DNA of 64,000 bases, taken from contig NZ_JACHIO010000022.1 in NCBI RefSeq assembly GCF_014203225.1, forward strand, positions 39,837-103,836, read 5' to 3'. The position numbers and the translations under genes were made by a program. The stretch comes from Granulicella mallensis. GTDB taxonomy: Bacteria; Acidobacteriota; Terriglobia; Terriglobales; Acidobacteriaceae. The notes under the pieces were generated by a model, which worked only from the letters and a program-made list of their open reading frames with translations, had not been told where the DNA came from and did no database searches. This document shows, piece after piece, positions 56,901 through 64,000 of this stretch. Position 1 is the first letter of the stretch. Every line of letters starts with the position of its first letter.

Positions 56901-59900
56901 CGCTCCGGTATGCGCTACGCTGCCCGACTTACGCAGCCGATTCAAGCTCCGGTTTATTCCCCATTGCGTGTTGATCCAGATGCTTCCTATTTAATCACTG
57001 GGGGCTTTGGAGCTTTGGGCATGCGGACCGCAGAGTGGCTCATTGCCCGGGGTGCCCGCTCCCTCATCCTCACCGGAAGGCAGGGCCCGGCAACACGCAA
57101 CGCCCACGAGGCGATAACCGTACTTCGAAGCCGAGGCGTAACGGTTCAGGCTGAAGCGTGTGATATCGGCGATGCGGGGCAGGTGCGGAAGCTCTTTGAA
57201 AGGCTCGCCGGAGGAGTTGCACCGTTACGTGGCATCATCCACGCCGCAGGTGTCGCAGGTTACAAGGCTTTTCTGGAGGTAGATTTCGCAGATCTGGAGG
57301 CGGTGCTACGCCCGAAGACCGTCGGAGCGTGGCTGCTGCACGATCACAGCCGCCATTTACCTCTGGACTTTTTTATTCTTTACTCCTCAATTGCTTCTGT
57401 ATGGGGATCGCCCAAGCAGGCGCACTATATGGCAGCAAACAGTTATCTCGATTCACTGGCCCATTACCGCCAGCTACTTGGATTACCCGCAACGAGTATC
57501 AATTGGGGACCCTGGGCGCAAGGCGGTATGACCTCTCAGGTGACCGAGACATTATTGCGAGGTATTGGAATCAATACCTTCGATCCAGCTACGGCACTCG
57601 ATGCGCTGGACTATCTATCGGGAACTACGCAAGTCACGATTGCGGACGTTGACTGGAATGTTTTTCAGCAGTCGTATGAAGCGCGTGGGCAACGTTCGTT
57701 CCTCGATTCCATCCGCGGATCAATTGACAATGTGACGCACGTAGATACTACTCCGCATATAGCGGCGCCTCCGGCATACATGCGCTTGTCAAGTGGGGAG
57801 CGGAGGCGCTTCTTTGCTGAACTGATTGAGCAAAAAACGGCCGATGTTCTCGGGTTCGGGACGGGGTATCAACAGGGAACGCTCGATCGCGACCAGGGTT
57901 TTTTCGATATGGGCATGGATTCGCTCATGGCGGTCGAGCTTCGTTCGCAGTTGCAAAAAGCGACTGGTGTCAGCCTGCCCGCTACCGTGCTGTTCGATCA
58001 GCCGTCCATTCATGCATTGGCTGATGCTCTGCTTGAGCACAGTGGCACTTTTGCAGAGACTTCGTCTGCCACGGTGAGCAGTCTCAGAGAGACGCGTTCC
58101 ATATCTCCACATCAAGAAAGATCCCGGGCTGTCGGCACTCCTGGAACGGTTGCATCTTTCGCATCCTCAACGCCGACGCAAAGCTTTTCGCTCAAGGAGG
58201 ATGTTGACGAAGACGTCGCAATCATCGGCATGAGTTGCCGTTTTCCAGGCGATGCTGACAGCCTGGACGCATATTGGCGGCTTTTGCGCGATGGTGTTGA
58301 CGCTATTACCGAGATTCCCGGAGAACGTTGGGACGTTGAAGCGTATTACGATCCTGATACGGAAGCTAAAGGCCGTACCTACAATCGTCATGGCGGTTTT
58401 CTTCGGAATGTGGATCAGTTCGACCCGGCGTTCTTCAAACTCACTCCACGAGAAGCAGCATCCATGGACCCCCAGCATCGCCTGCTTCTCGAGGTCAGCC
58501 ATGAGGCGCTGGAGCATGCCGGACTGCCTGCCGAGAGTCTCAAGGGAAGCCAGACGGGGGTGTATGTTGGGATCACGACGAATGATTATGCCAACCTTCA
58601 ACTAAAAAACGCTTCAACTTCGCCTATCGATAGCTACTTCCTCAGCGGCAACCCGCTGAACGCTGCGGCTGGCCGCCTCTCCTACTTCTTCGGCTTCCAT
58701 GGCCCGAGCCTGGTTCTCGATACAGCCTGTTCATCCTCACTTGCCGCCATCCATACCGCTTGCCAGAACCTGCGTCACGGAGAGTGTGATCTCGCCCTTG
58801 CAGGAGGAGTGAACCTGATTCTTTCGCCGGATAATACCGTCGCACTTTCCCGTGCGCGTGCTTTGTCTCGCAAAGGTCGATGCAGCACCTTCAGTGCCGG
58901 TGCGGATGGATTTGTGCGCAGTGAAGGGTGCGGCGTTCTCGTGCTCAAGCGGCTTGTTGACGCTAAGGCAGCGGGAGATCGAATATTGGGCATTGTTCGC
59001 GGATCCGCAGTGAATCACGATGGCGCATCAACTGGATTTACCGCGCCAAACGGCAGTGCACAGGAAGCGGTCATGCGTAGTGCGCTCGGCAAGATTCCTG
59101 CGGCCTCTGTCGATTATGTCGAAGCCCATGGGACCGGTACACCTCTGGGAGATCCCATCGAGGTGCAAGCGTTAGCTGCAGTTTATGGCAAAGATCGCAT
59201 GGGCCATAACAAGCTGCTGATTGGCTCAGCGAAGACGAATATTGGCCATACGGAGTCGGCTGCGGGGATGGCAGGTGTGATTAAGATGCTGCTGGCGTTT
59301 GAGCACGAGCAGATTCCGGCGCATCTTCACTGTGAGCAACCGAGCGAGATCATTCCATGGCACGCAATTGCGATCGAGGTCTGTTCGTATAGGCTGTCCT
59401 GGCCGCGTACCGAACGGCCTCGACGGGCAGGTGTAAGCAGTTTCGGAGCGAGTGGCACAAATGCCCACCTGATTCTGGAAGAAGCCCCACTCGCAGCTCC
59501 AGCAGCCCTGGAAAGTAGGCGCAAAGTATATCCTCTGGTGCTTTCGGCCAAGACAGACATGGCGTTGCTTGAGCTGGCTGCGCGCTATGAGCGCTGGTTA
59601 GGTGCCAATCCCGAGCTCGATATTGCTGCCGTGTCTGCATCCGCCTCGGTGGGCCGGTCCCACTGGTCACACCGTTTGGCTACGGCCGTCTCCTCTCGCG
59701 AGGATGCTGTCGCGATGCTTAAGCAGTTTCAGCAGGGAGACAAAAAAGAGGTTCGTCGGCAGGTTGCTGCCCGGATCGCATTCCTTTTCACCGGCCAGGG
59801 TTCCCAGTATGCGGGTATGGGGCAATACCTGTACAAGACCTACCCGGTCTTTCGTGAAGTACTGGATCGTTGCTGTGCAATCGCTGATCCATTGCTTCCA

Positions 59901-62900
59901 GGCTCACTTCTCGATGCCATGTTTTTCCGCAAGGAGGTTCTCGACCAGACTGCGTTCTGCCAGCCGGCGCTGTTCTCCTTTCAGGTGGCTCTTGTCGCTT
60001 TGCTCAAACAGTTCGGCGTTTCACCGGACGCTGTCATCGGTCATAGTGTGGGAGAGTTTGCCGCGGCTGTGGCTGCGGACGTGTTCTCGCTCGAGGACGG
60101 TTTACGCATCATTCTCGAACGTGGCCGCCTGATGCAGGATTTACCTGCGACTGGGAAGATGGTTGCGGTTCTTGCGGACATAAGCATTGTTCAAGAAGTG
60201 ATCGCACCCTATAGCTCTACCATCTCTATCGCTGCCGTCAATGGTCCTCTCAATACTGTTATCTCTGGAGAAGTCTCAAGTATCGCGGCAGTGCTGGACG
60301 TGTTAAGTGCCCGCCAAGTCAGGTTCATTCCACTGAACACCTCGCATGCTTTTCACTCCAGCCTGATCGAGCCGATGCTCGATCGGTTTGAAGCCTCTGC
60401 CCGCGCGGTTCATGCCGCACCTCCGGCCATACCCCTCTACTCGAATCTCACTGGCACCCTTCATAGAGAAGCACTGGATGGGAACTACTGGCGTCGGCAC
60501 GCACGGCAGGCTGTGCAATTCTCCGCCGGTATTCAAAGCCTGGTAGGGGATGGGCTGGATGTTCTGATCGAGATAGGTCCAAATGCGGTTTTGTTGGGAA
60601 TGGCGCGTGCTTCGCTACCGGCTGGATGGCACGGCGAGAGCGTCGGACTCCAAGGACCGCAGCGCGAGGAAGAAGCCTTCATAGGTGCGCTGCTGCAGCT
60701 TTATAGGCGAGGCATGGACATTCGGTGGGCTGCATTCCAGCCTCAGCCTGTGCATCGAATTGATTTACCCCAATATGCGTTCCAACGCGAGCGGGTGTGG
60801 TTTGAAGCAAAGGGATCTCCAGCGGTACAGCCTCTGGCAAACCCCCTCCTTTCATCGGATCAGCCGATCCCCTCAGGGGGGACGACGGAAGATTGGTTGC
60901 GAACGAAGATGAGCGAGCTTATTCATGTCGCTCCGGAGACGCTTGATATAGATCAATCGTTCCTGGATATGGGTACCGACTCTATCGTGTTGATCGAAGC
61001 GACTCTGCTGATCGAGAAGCAATACGGAACCAAGCTCTCTATGGGGCGCTTTTTCAACGATCTTCATACGGTCCGCTTGCTTGCGGCCTATTTGGACAAG
61101 AACTATCCCCGCAAGAATTATCCCCCGCAGGTACCGAAGGCAGTTGAGCTGATAACTCCTGCTGTATCGTCGCCGGAAAACTCTGCTGCTCCATCGGAGC
61201 AGTCGGTGGAACGTATGCTGCTGGAGCAGAACCAGATGCTCATCCGGCTTCTTACGGACCAGGCAGATTTAGTGCGGTCCATCCTCGGCAAGTCAGCTCC
61301 AGAATCTGGGATGAATCGGCCCATCGCAACCACTTGGGAAACCGCGGATTCTCAAGACAGCTCTTCTGTCGTTACTCGTCCTGGATCGAGTCCTTCGCGC
61401 ACTGCTGTGGACGAGTCGTCGGACCGGCTGCCTCTGCTGCGGCAGGAACGTCCGGAGCAGGTTCCGTTGTCCTACGCGCAGGAGCGGCTATGGATGTTGG
61501 AGCAGCTAGGGGTGCCTGGCGGTGCGTATACGATCTCTGCCGGCATGAGACTCCCGGGCGATCTGGATGTATCGGCCTTTGAGTCGGCGATGGCGGCGTT
61601 GACGGAGCGGCATGAGAGTCTTCGGACTCGTTTTAGGAGCCGTGACGGCGTTGCCTATCAGGTAATCGATCCTGCAGGCCGGGTATCCATTCCAGTGGAA
61701 GATCTGAGTCATCTTTCGAGGGACGACCGGAAGCGAGAACTGCAGCGGATCGGAGCAGAGGAGGTAAGTAAGAGCTTCGATCTGGAGACAGGGCCTCTTC
61801 TGCGGGTGCGTTTGTTGCGTTTGGAAGCGACAGAGCACGTGATCTTGCTGGCGATGCACCACATCATCTCGGATGGCTGGTCGATGGGCGTGTTGATTCG
61901 CGAGATCGGTATGCTTTACAGCGGCTTCACGAGAGGGTTTTCGGCAAAACTGGCGCCGCTGTCTGTGCAGTACGTGGACTATGCGTTATGGCAACGAGGC
62001 TGGCTGCAAGGGGAAGCCCTGGAGCGTCAGCGCCGGTATTGGCAGGAGCAGCTTGCTGGAGCGCCGACTGCACTGGAGCTGCCGTTGGACTACGTGCGGC
62101 CAAAACAGCAGAGCTTTCGAGGCGCGACGTTGCCGGTAGAGTTGGGTGCAACGCTGACCTCGGCTTTGGAAAGGCTGGCGCGGAAGGAAGGTGCAACGCT
62201 GTTTATGGTGTTGTTGTCTGCTTTCCAGCTGGTGCTAAGCCGGTGGAGTGGGCAGGACGATGTTGTGGTCGGCACGCCGATCGCCAACCGCACCGAGCCG
62301 GCAGCAGAAGGGTTGATTGGATTTTTCGTCAATACTTTGGCGTTGCGTGCCGAATTGAAGAACAGTGGGAGCTTCCGTGAACTGCTGGTGCAGGTTCGCG
62401 AGAGGACGCTGGGAGCCTACGCGCATCAGGACCTGCCTTTCGAGCAGGTGGTGGAGTTGTTGCGGCCGGAGCGCGACATGGGAAGACAGCCGGTCTTCCA
62501 GGCGATGTTGGCGCTCAACCTGGTTCCTGAGGAACTGACGCTGCCGGGCCTGGCTGCTGAGCGGATTGAGTTCGAGGCATTAACTACGAATTTCGACCTG
62601 ACACTAAATCTGACTGCGAGTCCTGAAGGACTGAGCGGACGGCTGGAATATGCCACGGATCTGTTTGCCCCTGCAACGATGGAGAGGTTATACGGGAGTT
62701 TCCGGCGCGTGCTGGAGGCGGTCGTTACGGATCCGGAGCAGCCCATAGGCAAGATTGCTTTATTGTCTGTCGAGGAACGGGAGCAGTTGCTGGTGGGGTG
62801 GAACGCGACGGAGATTCCTTATCCGTCGGAGGCGACGATCCATAGTCTGTTTGAGGCGCATGTGGAGCAGAGTCCCGAGGCGACCGCGGTCGTGTTCGAG

Positions 62901-64000
62901 GAGGAATCGCTAAGCTACGGGGAGCTGAACCGTCGGGCGAATCGTCTAGCGCATGAGTTGGTGGATCTGGGAGTTCGTCCGGACGATCGTGTAGCGATCT
63001 GCGTGGCGCGTTCTCTGGAGATGGTGGTAGCGCTGCTGGGTGTTCTGAAGGCAGGTGGAGCGTATGTTCCACTGGACCCGGCGTATCCAGTGGATCGTCT
63101 GAGCTACATGCTTGCGGACTCCGGTCCGGTGGCAGTGGTGACACACGGGGTGGCGCGGGGGACCCTGGAGCAAGCTCTGGGTGGGCTGGAGGTGCCGGTC
63201 CTGGACCTCGATCTGGAGGCCTCCTGGCACAACCGGCCGGAGACCAACCCCGATGCGAAGGCGCTCGGGCTGCGGTCCACACACCTGGCCTATGTCATCT
63301 ACACCTCCGGTTCCACTGGGCAGCCCAAAGGCGTCTTGATTGAACATCGGGGCGTGGTCAACATGATCGAAGCCCTTAAGTCACATTATCGGATCGTTCA
63401 ATCTGACCGCATGTTGCAGTTTGCGTCTTCAGCATTTGATATGTCCATCGAGGAGATTTTCGGGGCTCTTTTGTCCGGCGCTACGCTTGTTCTGCGCAGT
63501 GATCGGTGGTTGAAGAGCAATGAAGAATTTATTGCATGCTGCAAGTGTTTCAAGATAACCATAGCGAATTTGCCTTCAGCGTTCTGGGAGCAACTCATTA
63601 AGGAAGAGGCTCTGGCAATTCCTCAGTGTCTTCGCCAGATAATGATTGGCGGTCAAGCGGTCAGTCAGAGTGCTTTAGTTAGATGGTTTAAGCGCGATGG
63701 ACATCGCCCCAGACTTATTAACGCGTATGGTCCGACTGAAGCATCGGTCAATTCCACGCTGTTGGACGTTCGGCCTGAAGACGTTATCCATTCATCGATC
63801 GGTCGACCGATATCGAACACGCGGATCTACGTTTTGGACGAGCATGGTGAGCCTGTGCCTGTAGGAGTTGCTGGGGAGTTGTACATCGGCGGGGCGGGGG
63901 TGGGGCGCGGATATCTGAACCGTGCGGAGCTGACGGCGGAGCGGTTTATTGCGAGTCCTTTTGTGGTGGGGGACCGGTTGTACAAGACGGGGGATTTGGC
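53946..64000 (+). CDS. Hybrid PKS-NRPS: KS-(dead AT)-KR-ACP-KS-AT-ACP-C-A (runs off the window)
   Basis: Open with no stop for about 3,351 codons from ATG 53946. A charged helical N-terminus (about 8-30) may dock to the upstream synthase. Domains by base: KS1 54045-55300 (Cys203); AT-like 55330-56200 with GIGAG in place of GHSxG, Gly609 at the Ser position; KR 56980-57560 (TGGFGALG, Tyr1161); ACP 57830-58040 (Ser1326, [10 protein letters not shown]); KS2 58215-59480 (Cys1595); intact AT 59760-60620 (GHSVG, Ser2034, with HAFH typical of malonyl-CoA); ACP 60890-61090 (Ser2346); coiled linker near 61200-61290; C domain 61440-62750 with HHIISDG; A domain from 62840 ([28 protein letters not shown]) to the edge. 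It adds two more extender units, the second left unreduced, then an amino acid. Confidence 0.93.
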   Translation, partial: MNPQGTASLKAALEELRLRRREIETLRAERNQPIAIIGAACRFPGGSITPERFWDLLDGERDAVSEIPRDRWNIDEYYDADPATPGKMATRYGAFLEQIDRFDAAFFNIAPREALFLDPQQKLLLEVAWEALENSNISPKSIEGSRTGVYVGITTFDHAIRLGSLPTQSSSYVGTGTALNMAAGRLSYVLGLTGPSMAIDTACSSSLVSLHLACESLRSGDTKMALAGGVHLILSPEVMVSFSQARMLSPDGRSKAFDAAADGYVRGEGCGMVVLKRLDDAVADGDRILGVVRGTAVDQDGASGGLTVPSRASQERVMRRALEQAGLAPEEIGYIEAHGTGTSLGDPIEVEAQTHVYGANRPAASPLPIGSVKTNIGHLESAAGIAGLIKILLSFKNGRIPAQLHLERLNPLTPWASIPITVAQEPISWPTGKAKRIAGLSSFGFSGTTAHALIEEPPAMAPRAIGRTTLLVSAKSTTALESLTKDYRQMLEGASAEEISAVCRSAAVGRCHFSFRAAHVFSSNSTFTGQIKRGKAFRLAFCFDLQDERAVTSAAELYQTEAAFRRAFDSCGVPLDALYSRLGRFAAGYAWAQLWRSWSVEPYVVLGIGAGQLVAACLAGVMKREDAQRLLAAWDSEQEWEQILREIRLAQPSVKLISSDNGEQISSSQASDPSYWTKQRNISLNRGKVRQELGLLAIDVTLGSLRAGASLERAVAALYIRGLSADWDRIFAESGQPEGMLPNYPFERQRFWLEKPEVAAVVNSSVHSQVLPTKPVGDPAIQRWFSHISWEEMPAKSMALTEPRGSSWLIFADQDGLGRRLARLLAARGVVCTLVNAGAAESRASGMEALKEVSIDPRNGEQFQELISHFGGDNRRIVFLWGLDKGEPFSHAAALLLLVQKVSTIRPKNSVKMWVVTRDVVGAGSSPQISGLTHASMRGLAKGALAEHPDLFGSLIDLAQTASDDEPEVLLAEILNGGREDQVALRSGMRYAARLTQPIQAPVYSPLRVDPDASYLITGGFGALGMRTAEWLIARGARSLILTGRQGPATRNAHEAITVLRSRGVTVQAEACDIGDAGQVRKLFERLAGGVAPLRGIIHAAGVAGYKAFLEVDFADLEAVLRPKTVGAWLLHDHSRHLPLDFFILYSSIASVWGSPKQAHYMAANSYLDSLAHYRQLLGLPATSINWGPWAQGGMTSQVTETLLRGIGINTFDPATALDALDYLSGTTQVTIADVDWNVFQQSYEARGQRSFLDSIRGSIDNVTHVDTTPHIAAPPAYMRLSSGERRRFFAELIEQKTADVLGFGTGYQQGTLDRDQGFFDMGMDSLMAVELRSQLQKATGVSLPATVLFDQPSIHALADALLEHSGTFAETSSATVSSLRETRSISPHQERSRAVGTPGTVASFASSTPTQSFSLKEDVDEDVAIIGMSCRFPGDADSLDAYWRLLRDGVDAITEIPGERWDVEAYYDPDTEAKGRTYNRHGGFLRNVDQFDPAFFKLTPREAASMDPQHRLLLEVSHEALEHAGLPAESLKGSQTGVYVGITTNDYANLQLKNASTSPIDSYFLSGNPLNAAAGRLSYFFGFHGPSLVLDTACSSSLAAIHTACQNLRHGECDLALAGGVNLILSPDNTVALSRARALSRKGRCSTFSAGADGFVRSEGCGVLVLKRLVDAKAAGDRILGIVRGSAVNHDGASTGFTAPNGSAQEAVMRSALGKIPAASVDYVEAHGTGTPLGDPIEVQALAAVYGKDRMGHNKLLIGSAKTNIGHTESAAGMAGVIKMLLAFEHEQIPAHLHCEQPSEIIPWHAIAIEVCSYRLSWPRTERPRRAGVSSFGASGTNAHLILEEAPLAAPAALESRRKVYPLVLSAKTDMALLELAARYERWLGANPELDIAAVSASASVGRSHWSHRLATAVSSREDAVAMLKQFQQGDKKEVRRQVAARIAFLFTGQGSQYAGMGQYLYKTYPVFREVLDRCCAIADPLLPGSLLDAMFFRKEVLDQTAFCQPALFSFQVALVALLKQFGVSPDAVIGHSVGEFAAAVAADVFSLEDGLRIILERGRLMQDLPATGKMVAVLADISIVQEVIAPYSSTISIAAVNGPLNTVISGEVSSIAAVLDVLSARQVRFIPLNTSHAFHSSLIEPMLDRFEASARAVHAAPPAIPLYSNLTGTLHREALDGNYWRRHARQAVQFSAGIQSLVGDGLDVLIEIGPNAVLLGMARASLPAGWHGESVGLQGPQREEEAFIGALLQLYRRGMDIRWAAFQPQPVHRIDLPQYAFQRERVWFEAKGSPAVQPLANPLLSSDQPIPSGGTTEDWLRTKMSELIHVAPETLDIDQSFLDMGTDSIVLIEATLLIEKQYGTKLSMGRFFNDLHTVRLLAAYLDKNYPRKNYPPQVPKAVELITPAVSSPENSAAPSEQSVERMLLEQNQMLIRLLTDQADLVRSILGKSAPESGMNRPIATTWETADSQDSSSVVTRPGSSPSRTAVDESSDRLPLLRQERPEQVPLSYAQERLWMLEQLGVPGGAYTISAGMRLPGDLDVSAFESAMAALTERHESLRTRFRSRDGVAYQVIDPAGRVSIPVEDLSHLSRDDRKRELQRIGAEEVSKSFDLETGPLLRVRLLRLEATEHVILLAMHHIISDGWSMGVLIREIGMLYSGFTRGFSAKLAPLSVQYVDYALWQRGWLQGEALERQRRYWQEQLAGAPTALELPLDYVRPKQQSFRGATLPVELGATLTSALERLARKEGATLFMVLLSAFQLVLSRWSGQDDVVVGTPIANRTEPAAEGLIGFFVNTLALRAELKNSGSFRELLVQVRERTLGAYAHQDLPFEQVVELLRPERDMGRQPVFQAMLALNLVPEELTLPGLAAERIEFEALTTNFDLTLNLTASPEGLSGRLEYATDLFAPATMERLYGSFRRVLEAVVTDPEQPIGKIALLSVEEREQLLVGWNATEIPYPSEATIHSLFEAHVEQSPEATAVVFEEESLSYGELNRRANRLAHELVDLGVRPDDRVAICVARSLEMVVALLGVLKAGGAYVPLDPAYPVDRLSYMLADSGPVAVVTHGVARGTLEQALGGLEVPVLDLDLEASWHNRPETNPDAKALGLRSTHLAYVIYTSGSTGQPKGVLIEHRGVVNMIEALKSHYRIVQSDRMLQFASSAFDMSIEEIFGALLSGATLVLRSDRWLKSNEEFIACCKCFKITIANLPSAFWEQLIKEEALAIPQCLRQIMIGGQAVSQSALVRWFKRDGHRPRLINAYGPTEASVNSTLLDVRPEDVIHSSIGRPISNTRIYVLDEHGEPVPVGVAGELYIGGAGVGRGYLNRAELTAERFIASPFVVGDRLYKTGDL

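Overview
The window looks like chromosomal DNA of an Acidobacteriota member (Terriglobia; Granulicella, Edaphobacter or Terriglobus type). This rests on family content, not on a marker gene. Seen here: a very long S53 (kumamolisin-like) peptidase with many Ig-like repeats, a histidine kinase with a periplasmic Reg_prop/Y_Y_Y sensor, several Tat-exported Gfo/Idh oxidoreductases, a tail-collar triplet and a lysine/alanine-rich histone-like protein.

Bases 1-12,500 hold surface and housekeeping genes: a DUF6916-type Tat protein, a giant FG-GAP/beta-helix/DUF11 exoprotein with a partner lipoprotein, three tandem phage-tail-collar proteins, a glycine-rich secreted protein, acetate kinase, an SRAP protein and a frameshifted histone-like gene. 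At 12.8-15.0 kb, tRNA-Val(TAC) and a decayed tRNA-Val-like copy in the same orientation bracket about 2 kb of unknown genes. One of these is a membrane-anchored acyl-carrier-like protein with no Ser at the usual phosphopantetheine position. Bases 15,000-34,700 carry sugar and redox functions (two Gfo/Idh oxidoreductases, a xylose-isomerase-like TIM barrel, ApbE, a GH31 glucosidase, glucose-6-phosphate dehydrogenase), the S53 peptidase, a NarL-type two-component pair, a cytochrome c and a molybdopterin-binding-fold protein. Two large intergenic palindromes lie in this part.

At 35.0 kb a tRNA-Asp(GTC) gene is followed at its 3' side by a tyrosine integrase and an excisionase-like protein, the left edge of a genomic island. 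Next come a LysR regulator enclosed by 86-bp imperfect inverted repeats, a chimeric remnant joining a VirB2-like pilin to the end of a MobF relaxase, and a gene graveyard (nuclease, TonB receptor, Ig-repeat protein and IS5 transposase fragments). No right attachment site was found, so the island may run past the window.

From 41.6 kb to the right edge there is a lipopeptide-type hybrid PKS-NRPS cluster: type II thioesterase, phosphopantetheinyl transferase, cyclic-peptide ABC exporter, aspartate decarboxylase (PanD), luciferase-like monooxygenase, a FAAL-ACP-KS-(dead AT)-KR-ACP synthase, and a still-open megasynthase KS-(dead AT)-KR-ACP-KS-AT-ACP-C-A. The inferred logic is that a fatty acid is activated by the FAAL, extended three times (two ketoreductions, the last keto group kept), then joined to an amino acid. 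Two of the three AT domains have lost the nucleophilic Ser. The substrate-binding core of the adenylation domain has much lower GC than the DNA on both sides, as expected from a subdomain swap.
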